This document shows positions 26,190 through 34,611 of a stretch of DNA of 64,000 nt, piece by piece. The notes beneath the pieces were generated by a model. It searched no databases. It saw only the letters and a list, made by a program, of their open reading frames with translations, and was not told the origin of the DNA. The position numbers and the translations under genes are program-made. This DNA comes from Kosakonia sp. SMBL-WEM22. GTDB lineage: Bacteria; Pseudomonadota; Gammaproteobacteria; Enterobacterales; Enterobacteriaceae. The stretch covers positions 434,001 to 498,000 of the forward strand of contig NZ_CP051488.1 in assembly GCF_014490785.1 (NCBI RefSeq), given 5' to 3'. Every line of letters starts with the position of its first letter. Positions within the stretch are counted from its first letter, which is position 1.

Positions 26190-26591
26190 CTAATCTTCAC
26201 TTGGAGATTTGTAAGGGGCGCCATCATATTCATTATTGATGGCGCTATTCATTACAAATTCGTCATGAAAGTTATTTTTGTTATTGTTTTCATTGAAAAT
26301 ATTTTTTGATGAATTTTCGGAGCTAGATCCACTATGCTTTACGAGAGCAATTAAAGACCATAACAAAACCGCACTGCCACTTACTATGAGTCCACCCGCT
26401 ATAAGTGCAGCTAACGAGCAAATAATAGTGAGAAGCAGTGGGATGTGACCCATCCAGCTCTTAAGCCTATGAGCCTTAGCCCATACAACGCACTTTTTAT
26501 CCCATTTCAATAAATTAGCTGTCACTCGTTTCCATATACCCGCAAGACGGACGCCACGATTCCAGGCACGTTTATCTTGTGAATGATACAT
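26190..26591 (-). CDS. DUF3742-like ICE membrane protein
   Basis: The ATG at 26591 has GGAGG directly upstream; the longer frame has no such site. The product of 133 residues begins with a basic WNRGVRLAGIWKRVTANLLKWDKK stretch and has two membrane helices (PLLLTIICSLAALIAGG and SGSAVLLWSLIALV), with an Asn/Ser-rich tail. Its place, convergent with the TraG-N gene, is where DUF3742 proteins sit in this ICE class. The function is unknown. Confidence 0.72.
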   Translation of the reverse strand: MYHSQDKRAWNRGVRLAGIWKRVTANLLKWDKKCVVWAKAHRLKSWMGHIPLLLTIICSLAALIAGGLIVSGSAVLLWSLIALVKHSGSSSENSSKNIFNENNNKNNFHDEFVMNSAINNEYDGAPYKSPSED

Positions 26592-26757
26592 CGCTCCCTC
26601 CAAAAAAAGGTGAGTTTTAGAAGGACTATAGCGGAATTTTTGCACAATTACGAACATCCCCGCACATAGCATGAGAGAACTGTTTAATTCATTAAAACTC
26701 ATCAGGTTGCTTCATCCTATCCAGCCAGGGCTTGTAATCCCTGAATTACCACCACCA

Positions 26758-26777
26758 TACTGTATGCATGAACAGTA
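26758..26777 (+). promoter_or_regulatory. LexA-binding site (SOS box)
   Basis: TACTGTATGCATGAACAGTA is a full 20-bp match to the LexA consensus (CTGT, eight bases, ACAG) and is almost fully symmetric. It lies 18 bases before the umuD start, so the umuDC remnant was SOS-controlled. Confidence 0.93.
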
Positions 26778-26795
26778 TTTTTTGTTGGAACTAAA

Positions 26796-27310
26796 ATGGC
26801 AGACTCTATAGAGCAACTTGCTGAGAGAGATATCCCTCCCATTAAAAATGATGCTAGCGCACCGGTTTTGATGATGTTGGCTTTCGCCAAACTTACTGGT
26901 GGTGACCGTTCATTGGCATGCGTTCCACTGTTTGGCGATGGAGTTTCCTGTGGTTTCCCTTCTCCCGCACAGGATTATGTCGAAAACGACTTTCCCTTGA
27001 TGACCTTTGCATCCGCTATCCGGAAAGTACCTATCTGGTGCGAGCAGAGGGGGATTCGATGCTTAATGCCGGGATTAAAGACGGTGATTTACTAATTGTG
27101 GAGTGTATTCGTGAGGCAAGGCACGGTGACATTGTCATCGCAGCTGTAGATGGAGAATTTACCTGTAAGAGGCTACAACTACTGCCAGCGCCGGCCCTGG
27201 TGCCTGCTAATCCCGCGTATTCAGCTATACCGCTGAATGACGATATTGAAACAGTAGTCTTCGGTGTGGTACGCCATCTTGTCCATTCATTCAAGTTTAG
27301 AGATGCTTGA
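26796..27310 (+). pseudogene. umuD: umuD homologue broken by a frameshift
   Basis: The first part reads as UmuD up to SCGFPSPAQDYVENDFPL, including the Cys-Gly self-cleavage site. The rest (DLCIRYPESTYLVRAEGDSMLNAGIKDGDLLIV, then GDIVIAAVDGEFTCKRLQL) continues in the +1 frame, with catalytic Ser in GDSM and Lys in TCKRLQ. The shift is near 26997-27003, at a run of C and T bases. Without correction the protein stops early. UmuD' forms DNA polymerase V with UmuC. An N-terminal extension of about 40 residues precedes the usual UmuD start. A sequencing error is possible, but the partner gene is also broken. Confidence 0.85.
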
Positions 27311-27312
27311 CA

Positions 27313-27435
27313 GTGTTCGCCCTTGTCGACGTTAACTCATTTTATGCTTCATGCGAGACCGTTTTCAGACCCGATCTCCGTGGCAAACCTGTGGTGGTGC
27401 TATCTAATAACGATCTGAGTGGTGATAAGTGTTAG
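27313..27435 (+). pseudogene. umuC: umuC, 5' fragment
   Basis: A GTG start two bases after the umuD stop encodes 34 UmuC-like residues, FALVDVNSFYASCETVFRPD then LRGKPVVVLSNND, followed by seven unrelated codons and a stop. The reading continues as GCIIARSAAAKSLG at 43788. The gene is therefore split by a 16.4-kb insertion at the Asn-Asp codons of the first polymerase motif. Confidence 0.93.
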
Positions 27436-27478
27436 TTAGTTTCGTGCTTTTCAATTCTTCAGCTTTGAAGAATTGAAT

Positions 27479-27507
27479 GGTCCGTTGTGAGCGAAAAGCG
27501 GATGTCA
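27479..27507 (+). repeat. Double-hairpin repeat A (second half only)
   Basis: TCCGTTGTGAGCGAAAAGCG with flanking bases matches the second half of the full units at 28140, 34262 and 40425. It lies 65 bases inside the left border of the umuC insertion. About 75 bases between it and the umuC fragment show no gene. Confidence 0.75.
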
Positions 27508-27562
27508 AATCATGGCGATAGTGATGTTATTCTACATTAGACATAACAACCCGGCCACGAAC

Positions 27563-27883
27563 TCACGCATCAGGCGGTAAATGGTGGATGACTACAACCT
27601 CGGAATCCATCTTTATGGACGGATAGTGCTCACGCATCCCTTCCAGCATTTCGGCATCCGGCCATTCCGCACTTTTATTAAGCCTGGCCGCAACGACAGA
27701 AAGTGGCATTTTTTCAACGTGCGTGACACATACCATGACCGTGTCAGAGGCATCCTGAGCATTTTCGTAAAGCATAGGGCCCGGCACAATTTCCTGTTCC
27801 CGCCAGCGGATGGTATGAAGCTTCCTGCCTGCGCGGACGTCCGGCAGCAGGCGAGGCACGATATTAAGTTTCTGCAATGACAT
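27563..27883 (-). CDS. ASCH-domain protein
   Basis: A protein of about 106 residues starting MSLQKLNIVPRLLPDVRAGRKLHTIRWREQEIVPG, the ASCH (PUA-like) pattern with GRKxxTIR and a following IxPG turn. ASCH proteins bind RNA or modified nucleosides; some hydrolyse N4-acetylcytidine. The ATG at 27883 has CGGAGA just upstream; the longer frame to 28021 lacks support. A run of nine G residues (27909-27917) lies 26-34 bases upstream of the start. Confidence 0.72.
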   Translation of the reverse strand: MSLQKLNIVPRLLPDVRAGRKLHTIRWREQEIVPGPMLYENAQDASDTVMVCVTHVEKMPLSVVAARLNKSAEWPDAEMLEGMREHYPSIKMDSEVVVIHHLPPDA

Positions 27884-28139
27884 TATCTCCGGTGAAAAGG
27901 CTCCTCCCGGGGGGGGGTGAGTGATGACGAAATATCCTGCGGCTACCACGCATCCCATTTTTAACATAACAATCCTTTCCTGCACCACTTGATAGGACCT
28001 CATCTCGTTTCGCGGCCTCAAGCCTGTTTACAGTATCTTTTCCTGTCTGTATATCGAAACGCGCCTGATTATCCCGGCTTGTTTGCAAACTATGCTGTGA
28101 ATGTAGTTCTAGATGGATTAGTGAATGTAAATGTTAGAA

Positions 28140-28214
28140 ACATCCGCTTCTGGCACGCAGAGGACAAGATGCGTGACCATCATGTCTGCTACGAGCGAGG
28201 AGCGGAAGTTCGCA
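28140..28214 (+). repeat. Double-hairpin repeat B (full unit)
   Basis: First half ATCCGCTTCTGGCACGCAGA with a partner GAGGACA; second half CTGCTACGAGCGAGGAGCGG ending TTCGCA. It lies between the ASCH gene and the Rhs module. The following 28215-28507 shows no gene apart from small hairpins and the EagR promoter region. Confidence 0.8.
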
Positions 28215-28507
28215 TTTGCCATAACCGCAGGGATGTAGGACTAACACTGGCATGTAATACTCAACCGGGAGCAAGTCAATGTGCCTGCGGCACATTCAGA
28301 GTCACGCTGCGCACTGCTCGCGCTCCTCAGATGCAGAGATTGCCAGCCAGTGCAGAAAAGATAGAATGAATTCATTATATCGAAGGACAGTAAACGCTCT
28401 GTCGAACATTCTGGCTCATTCTCATGGGCACTTTCTTTTGAGGAGAAAGTTCGGGATCCAGGGGATACAACAGTCAGACTTCTGAAACATGTGGTGGGAT
28501 CCGCTTA

Positions 28508-28945
28508 ATGTCAGATCAACATGAAATTGCACACTTCAGTGAGGGGCAGGTCAGGCTTCCTGAAGGCTATCTGGACCGTACGGTCAATGTCTTTACCTTC
28601 CGGGACACTCAGGTGCCCTCCTTCAATATCGCCCGCGACACGCTCGACCAGGGCGAAAACCTGACGGCTTACACAGATCGCCAGCTGGCTCTGATGCAAA
28701 AGTACCTGAAAGGGTGGAAGCAGGGCGAACGCAGCGCCGTGATGCTGGGCGATAATCTTTTACAGGGTGAAAGTGTGCACGCCTCTTTTCTGCGCGACGG
28801 TAAGCGCGTCTGGCAACAGCAGGCCGTTTTCAATACGCAGGGTGCGCATATTCTTGTTTTCACCATGTCGTCAGCAGAAAAGCTTACCGAAAGGGACAGC
28901 AGTATGTTTGATGACCTGCTCAGAAGTTTTCGTCCCCGCGCTTAA
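28508..28945 (+). CDS. EagR-like T6SS effector chaperone (DUF1795)
   Basis: A 145-residue DUF1795/DcrB-like protein (FRDTQVPSFNIARDTLDQGENLTAYTDRQLALMQKYL, then TMSSAEKLTERDSSMFDDLLRSF). EagR/EagT proteins of this family bind the N-terminal membrane helices of Rhs-PAAR effectors and keep them soluble until the type VI secretion system loads them. It lies 17 bases upstream of the Rhs gene in the same direction, the standard arrangement. Confidence 0.9.
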   Translation: MSDQHEIAHFSEGQVRLPEGYLDRTVNVFTFRDTQVPSFNIARDTLDQGENLTAYTDRQLALMQKYLKGWKQGERSAVMLGDNLLQGESVHASFLRDGKRVWQQQAVFNTQGAHILVFTMSSAEKLTERDSSMFDDLLRSFRPRA

Positions 28946-28962
28946 CGATAAGGAATTTTGTT

Positions 28963-31900
28963 ATGTTTGAAGCCGCGCGTGCCGGTGATGATACAGGCCA
29001 TTCCGGCGCGCTGGCCGGGATGATCCTTGGCACCCTTGTCGGCGGCGCGATTGCGGCACTGGGCGGCATCGCGGCCGGTGCGCTGATGGTCGCAGGTATC
29101 GGCGCCTCCTGTTTTGGCATCGGTGTACTGCTTATCGGTGCCAGCCTCGCAGTCGGCTTTCTCGCCGGGGAGGTGGCGACCGGCGTGCGCGACGGCATTG
29201 CCGAAGGTATGGCGGCGAACATGACGAAGAAAGGCGTCATCACCACCGGCTCTCCTGACGTCTTTATCAACGGTAAGCCTGCCGCCATCGCCACAGACAG
29301 CACGGTGGAGTGCGACGACGACGGCTCGCAGCAGATGGCGGACGGCTCCTCGCGTGTTTACATTAATGGCCTGCCTGCCGCCCGTACCGGGGACCGCACC
29401 ACCTGTGATGCTAAGGTGATGACCGGCTCCGGCAACGTTCGTATTGGTGGCGACCCGGAGCAGACCCTGTCAATTACCCCGGAAGTCCCCGAAGTGCTGT
29501 ACAAGATTTCAGACCTGACCCTGCTGTTTGCCGGGCTGGCTGGCGGCTGGGGTGGCGCGGCCAGCAAGGTCGGCGCGGTGGGTAAACTGTTGTCGAAACT
29601 GCCGGGTATCAGCAAAATCGGTCGCATCGCCTGCCGCTTCGGCGCGATGCTGACCGCCATCGCGGCGGGAGGAATTATCGCCCGCCCGGTGGATATCGTC
29701 AGCGGGCAGAAGTTTCTCAGCGGCGACGACGAGCTGGATTTCGTCCTGCCGTCGCGTCTGCCGGTGCGCTGGCAGCGTTACTGGCGCAGCGGTAACCCCG
29801 GCGACAGCGTGCTCGGTCGCGGCTGGAGCCTCTTCTGGGAGAGCCGTCTGGAGCGTTACCAGGAGGGGCTGGTATGGCGGGCTCCGACCGGGGATTACGT
29901 CTCCTTTCCGCAGGTGCCAAAGGGTTACCGGACCTACTGCGAAGCCGAAAAGCGCTGGCTTGAGCACCATCAGGACGACACCTGGTCGGTGTATGACATC
30001 AGCGGCGAGCGCTGGCACTACGCCCCGCTTGATAGCGATAAACCCTCCCTGCTGCAGCGCATCTCTGAACCCTGCGGCACCGATATCCTCCTGGAGTGGA
30101 ACGATAACCTCACCCTGCATGCCCTGACGGACAGCGCCGGGCAGCGCGTGGTCTGCCGCTATGAGGGCAACCGCCTTGCCGGCGCCTGGCTGGAGGATGA
30201 GATTTGCCTGGTCAGTTACGCTTATGACGAACAGGGCCAGCTGGTCTCAGTGACCGGCCGGGGCGGTAACGCGCGCAGGCGTTTTCGCTGGCAGGATGGC
30301 CTGATGTGCGCCCACGAGGATGCAAAGGGCCTGATAAGCGAATACCGCTGGCAGGAGATTGCCGGTCTGCCGCGCGTGACGGCTTTCCGCCACAGCGGCG
30401 GTGAGCAGTTAACTTTTGAGTATGATTTTGACAACGGCACCCGCCGGGCCATCCGTGACGACGGGGCACAGGCGCACTGGCTGACTGATGACGATGACAA
30501 CGTCGCCGCCTTCACCGACTTCGATGGCCGCAAGACAGCCTTTATTTACCGCGACGGCGAACTGTGTGATGTCATCCTGCCGGGCGGTGCCCTGCGCCAG
30601 AGCCGGTGGGACAGGTACGGGCGCATGGTCCGGGAGACGGACCCGGCCGGGCGGCGGACGGAATATTACTGGTACCGGCTAACAAACCGTATCACGCGCA
30701 CAGTCTACCCGGACGGCACGACAGAGCAGAGCCTGTATGACCTGCAGGGACGACTGATTTCGGAAACCGACGCCGCAGGCAACCGGACCACTTACCACTA
30801 CCCGGATGATGAAGAACCTTTACCGGACAGCATCACCGATGCGACAGGCGGAGTGGTGCGGCTGGCATGGAGCCGTCAGGGACTGCTGACAGGCCGCACC
30901 GACTGCTCCGGTAGCGTCACGCGTTTCAGCTATGACAGATTCGGGCAGCTCATCAGCAGCGAGGACGCCGAAAGGAATATCACCCGCCGCGAATGGAACA
31001 GCGCGGGCCAACTTTCTGCTGTTATCCGCCCGGACGGCAGCCGCGAAACCTTACACTGGAACGCACGCGGTCAGCTTGCCGCCTGGCGCGACCCGCTGGA
31101 GAGCGAGGTGCGCTGGGACTATAGCCCGCTCGGCCTGCCGGTGAGCGTCACCGACCGCATCGGGCGCACCCGACGCTGGCATTACGACCCGCGCGGCAAC
31201 CTGCTCAGACTCGAAAACGGCAACGGCGGAGAATACCGCTTTACATACGACGCCGCAGGCCGTCCGCTCAGCGAAACCCGCCCGGACGACACGTCGCGCC
31301 AGATGATGTGGGACAGCCGTGGATTCCTCAGCGAACTGCATGAAAACGGCAGGCCTGCCGTCGATGGCGGCATCGCCCGGCGTATACGAACCTTCAGTTA
31401 TGATGAAAGTGGTCTGCTGACCGGACGCGCTACCCGCCATGCGGAGTACCGCTATGACCACGACCCGAACGGTCAGGTCACCCGTATCCGGCGCACCCCG
31501 ACTGCCGAAGGTATTGCCCTGGGCATTGAATCCGATGACATCGCCTTCACCCGCGATGCGGCAGGTCGCCTGGTAAGCGAGTCGGGTGTTAACGGCGAAC
31601 TCAGCTATGCATGGGATGCGCTGAACAATCTGACGAATCTGACCCTCCCCGGCGGGCAGCAGCTCTCCTGGCTGCACTACGGCTCCGGTCACGTCAGCGC
31701 CATCCGCTTCGGGTCGCAGCTGATCACTGAATTCACCCGCGACCGTCTGCACCGGGAAGTGACCCGCACCCAGGGCGCACGCGAACAGTCCCGAAGCTAT
31801 GACAGCCTCGGCAGACGTACCGCGCAACGCAGCGCACTTATCACGGAGGTGGCCCTGCCGGAGCAGGCGATACAGGAACGCCTGTACCGTTACACCGGTC

Positions 31901-33183
31901 GTGGCGAGCTGGCAGGCGTCAGCGACACCCTGCGCGGCGAAGTGAATTACGGTTACGATGCTGAAGGCCGCCTGCTGAAGCATTATGAGTCCCGCCAGGG
32001 CAACAGCAGTGCGCTCTTTACGTATGATGCCGCCGATAACCTGGCTGCGAACGATGAGCCGGTCACAGACAACCGCCTGCAGCACTGGCAGAGCCTGTTT
32101 ATGCAGTACGATGCGTGGGGCAACCTGACCCGCAGGCGCAGCGGGCTGTATGAGCAGCACTATACCTATGATGCCGAAAACCGTCTTCTTTCTGCCCGCG
32201 GAACGGGGCCGCAGGGACGCTTTGAAGCGCACTACCATTATGACGCGCTCGGCAGGCGCATCCGCAAGACGGTCACCACCAGCCACGGCACCAGTGATAC
32301 CCGCTTCCTCTGGCAGGGATGGCACCTGTTGCAGGAGCAAACCCCGAACGGAACGTGCTGCTCTTACGTCTATGATCCTGCGGAAACCTGGAGCCCACTG
32401 GCGCGCATTGACCATCAGCAGGAAGAAACACGGGGCGCTGTACTGTGGTTCAGCACCGACCTGAACGGTGCGCCGCTTGAACTGACGGATGCGGCAGGGA
32501 AGCTAAGCTGGAGCGGGCAGTACGGTAGCTTCGGTGTGGTAAGACGTCAGACAGAAGGCTTTTACCGCATGTCGTCACAGCCGTCTCTTTCACATCAGCC
32601 GCTTCGCTATGCAGGGCAGTATGCGGACGCGGAAACAGGACTGCATTACAACCTGTTCCGGTATTATGACCCGCATACAGGCCGATTCATTGTGCAGGAC
32701 CCGATAGGGCTAGCTGGCGGCTGGAACCTGTATCAGTATGCCCCCAATCCCCTCACCTGTATCGATCCTCTGGGGCTCGCTTATGATCCCATAGCAGAAC
32801 TGGAAGGTCGCGGCTACACGGGAGTGGTTAAGACACCGGCAGGCGGGCTTGATTATTCAGGCAGTAACGCTCTGTATAACCTCAGGGAAGGTGTTAATCC
32901 CATTGTGCCTATTGAATATACTGGTGATTATCTGAAAGACTTTGAGGTGGCTAACTACAAAGCAGGCCTTAACCAGAAAACAACACCCAGTGGCTACACT
33001 TGGCATCATCTTGACGATTATAATCCTGAGACTAACACCGGCACTATGCAGCTTGTTAAAAGAAACGCACATCAAGGTATCAGTCACGTTGGCGGAGCTA
33101 GCCAGTACAAGGCCGCTACAGGCAGGGCTTATACTTTCCCGGCCCGGAAAAGGGTACATAAAACTGCAGGAGAAAATTGCTGA
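28963..33183 (+). CDS. Rhs-PAAR T6SS effector with WHH nuclease tip
   Basis: A 1406-residue Rhs protein. Residues about 15-75 are hydrophobic helices (GMILGTLVGGAIAALGGIAAGALMVAG), followed by a PAAR domain (about 90-165, GVITTGSPDVFINGKPAA and SGNVRIGG), then YD repeats to about 1260. The core ends in the usual PNPLTCIDPLGL. The variable tip of about 134 residues has GYTWHHLDDYNPETNTGTMQLV and HQGISHVGG, the WHH group of HNH-type DNases. The shell encloses the toxin and the tip is released by self-cleavage in the family. It is a complete effector gene with chaperone and immunity genes on each side. Confidence 0.93.
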   Translation: MFEAARAGDDTGHSGALAGMILGTLVGGAIAALGGIAAGALMVAGIGASCFGIGVLLIGASLAVGFLAGEVATGVRDGIAEGMAANMTKKGVITTGSPDVFINGKPAAIATDSTVECDDDGSQQMADGSSRVYINGLPAARTGDRTTCDAKVMTGSGNVRIGGDPEQTLSITPEVPEVLYKISDLTLLFAGLAGGWGGAASKVGAVGKLLSKLPGISKIGRIACRFGAMLTAIAAGGIIARPVDIVSGQKFLSGDDELDFVLPSRLPVRWQRYWRSGNPGDSVLGRGWSLFWESRLERYQEGLVWRAPTGDYVSFPQVPKGYRTYCEAEKRWLEHHQDDTWSVYDISGERWHYAPLDSDKPSLLQRISEPCGTDILLEWNDNLTLHALTDSAGQRVVCRYEGNRLAGAWLEDEICLVSYAYDEQGQLVSVTGRGGNARRRFRWQDGLMCAHEDAKGLISEYRWQEIAGLPRVTAFRHSGGEQLTFEYDFDNGTRRAIRDDGAQAHWLTDDDDNVAAFTDFDGRKTAFIYRDGELCDVILPGGALRQSRWDRYGRMVRETDPAGRRTEYYWYRLTNRITRTVYPDGTTEQSLYDLQGRLISETDAAGNRTTYHYPDDEEPLPDSITDATGGVVRLAWSRQGLLTGRTDCSGSVTRFSYDRFGQLISSEDAERNITRREWNSAGQLSAVIRPDGSRETLHWNARGQLAAWRDPLESEVRWDYSPLGLPVSVTDRIGRTRRWHYDPRGNLLRLENGNGGEYRFTYDAAGRPLSETRPDDTSRQMMWDSRGFLSELHENGRPAVDGGIARRIRTFSYDESGLLTGRATRHAEYRYDHDPNGQVTRIRRTPTAEGIALGIESDDIAFTRDAAGRLVSESGVNGELSYAWDALNNLTNLTLPGGQQLSWLHYGSGHVSAIRFGSQLITEFTRDRLHREVTRTQGAREQSRSYDSLGRRTAQRSALITEVALPEQAIQERLYRYTGRGELAGVSDTLRGEVNYGYDAEGRLLKHYESRQGNSSALFTYDAADNLAANDEPVTDNRLQHWQSLFMQYDAWGNLTRRRSGLYEQHYTYDAENRLLSARGTGPQGRFEAHYHYDALGRRIRKTVTTSHGTSDTRFLWQGWHLLQEQTPNGTCCSYVYDPAETWSPLARIDHQQEETRGAVLWFSTDLNGAPLELTDAAGKLSWSGQYGSFGVVRRQTEGFYRMSSQPSLSHQPLRYAGQYADAETGLHYNLFRYYDPHTGRFIVQDPIGLAGGWNLYQYAPNPLTCIDPLGLAYDPIAELEGRGYTGVVKTPAGGLDYSGSNALYNLREGVNPIVPIEYTGDYLKDFEVANYKAGLNQKTTPSGYTWHHLDDYNPETNTGTMQLVKRNAHQGISHVGGASQYKAATGRAYTFPARKRVHKTAGENC

Positions 33184-33587
33184 TGTATCTTTCAGATTCA
33201 GAACAGAAGCTTACAAGAGAGGAAATGGCGTCCTTCAATGCGCTTTTTGACAATCTACTTCCCCCATCATTTCAGGATTTTTATCTGGAAAACAATGGTG
33301 GGTACCCTCTCAATAATGAAGACGGTAATTTTTTTATGCTTGGAGGATTCAACCCCATTAAGTACGGCGAACTACCTATAGAGCAGCTTTATAACGATCT
33401 AACGAAATGTTTTGGTGAATTAAGAAAAATGGTGCCCTTTGCTCATGATGAGGGGGGGAACTGTTTCCTGTTGTCACTGAAAGAGGGGGATTCTTTCGGT
33501 GAGGTTTTCGTTTTTCTTATGGATGAAAAGGAGCTTGTCACTGTTGCTGATTCATTCGACGAATTTATTGAAGAATTATTTAGCTGA
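33183..33587 (+). CDS. SUKH (SMI1/KNR4) immunity protein
   Basis: A 134-residue protein whose ATG overlaps the Rhs stop by one base. It has the SUKH pattern: LPPSFQDFYLENNGGYPLN near residue 25, FFMLGGFNPIKYGE, and a C-terminal VADSFDEFIEELF. SUKH proteins commonly neutralise nuclease toxins of the WHH/HNH type. It is the specific antidote of the preceding Rhs tip by position. Confidence 0.9.
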   Translation: MYLSDSEQKLTREEMASFNALFDNLLPPSFQDFYLENNGGYPLNNEDGNFFMLGGFNPIKYGELPIEQLYNDLTKCFGELRKMVPFAHDEGGNCFLLSLKEGDSFGEVFVFLMDEKELVTVADSFDEFIEELFS

Positions 33588-33779
33588 AAATACCCGCCCG
33601 CTAGTACAGTTGTGGCGGGCGACAGTTTCATTACAGGGTACGCGGATATCTGTTCCCTGTTGGTTTAGTTCAGTGTTATGTAGGGTATGACCTAATAACG
33701 TCGTGAATTTATGGCGCCCTGGACAATGTTAATATGACTTCCTGCATTAACTTATACCGCTACTGACCGGATTTCTGAG

Positions 33780-34210
33780 CCCTGTAGGTGCCCCATATGC
33801 GCTTTACCTGGTTCACACAGCATCCCGCAAGAGTCGCTGCGCGCGCAATTTACATACCGGCCTCGCCAAACGCAATGATGCGTTCGTACGTTTTGGCTTC
33901 CGGCCTGCGCCCTTTGTACTTACCTGAGGCCTTTGTCAGCTCCATGCCTTGCCGTTGCCTTTCACGAAGGGTTTCTTAGCCGTCCCACGCTGCCTGCAGG
34001 GCTACTTAAAGCAGCATCTCCTGAACGGACTCAAACAAGATTCTGGGCATGCCGCCCTAGCTGACGACCAGCTCAGACAGATCCACGATGCCGGAGATGG
34101 TCAGCTTTGCCCCTTTAGCCTTTATTGGTTTAATCAGCTGCTCTGCCTCTGTAAGGGGAAGACGGCTGATGCGGTCAATTTTCTCAGCGTCAACCGGCTA
34201 CTCTGATTCA
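33780..34210 (-). pseudogene. Decayed serine recombinase (resolvase family)
   Basis: Minus-strand translation gives recognisable but interrupted resolvase sequence: KIDRISRLPLTEAEQLIKPI and KGAKLTISGIVDLSELVVS, then a stop, then GGMPRILFESVQEMLLK, and at the C-terminus LAGCCVNQVKRIWGTYR, the helix-turn-helix. Several in-frame stops and missing parts show that it is dead. It lies directly after the Rhs module and may be what remains of the enzyme that brought it. Confidence 0.75.
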
Positions 34211-34261
34211 GGCATCAGCAACTGACCTGCTCCCCATCAAGTAACATATCACAATGTTATT

Positions 34262-34332
34262 AACGTCTGCTTCTGGCACTAAGCGGACATACAGTCGTGG
34301 CAAGGACCGCTACGAGCGAGAAGCGGACATTC
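34262..34332 (+). repeat. Double-hairpin repeat C (full unit)
   Basis: First half CGTCTGCTTCTGGCACTAAG with AGCGGACA, second half CCGCTACGAGCGAGAAGCGG ending ACATTCG. It separates the Rhs module from the two-component/ATPase operon. The 34333-34611 stretch that follows is AT-rich and shows only the hairpin at 34562. Confidence 0.82.
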
Positions 34333-34561
34333 GTAATTGTTTTAGAATGGGATTATGGTATTATAAATAGATGGGAGTAGGTCGAAATTTATTAATAGCA
34401 CACTAGCTGACCATTTCTGGTCCAATCTTTCATTATTGACGCATGGAAATTTATACTTTATGCCAGCTCTACTAGAAGCATATTTATAATTTTTATGATG
34501 CTTTTATTGCTCAGTAGTAATTAATGCCATCTAAAATCTTCACAACCTCCTATTTTTTAGC

Positions 34562-34592
34562 TAACTATGGCTTGGTAATTCAGCCATAGTTA
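34562..34592. terminator. Inverted repeat after the receiver-kinase operon
   Basis: TAACTATGGCT and AGCCATAGTTA form a perfect 11-bp stem with a nine-base loop, 20 bases after the last gene of the minus-strand operon. There is no good T-run on that strand, so a terminator role is likely but not certain. Confidence 0.55.
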
Positions 34593-34611
34593 TAAGCTAA
34601 TATTCATAATA

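Noticed and set aside
31051..32415. A 454-codon minus-strand frame inside the Rhs gene
   Set aside because: A shadow of the repetitive GC-rich Rhs core; no ribosome site or recognisable domain.
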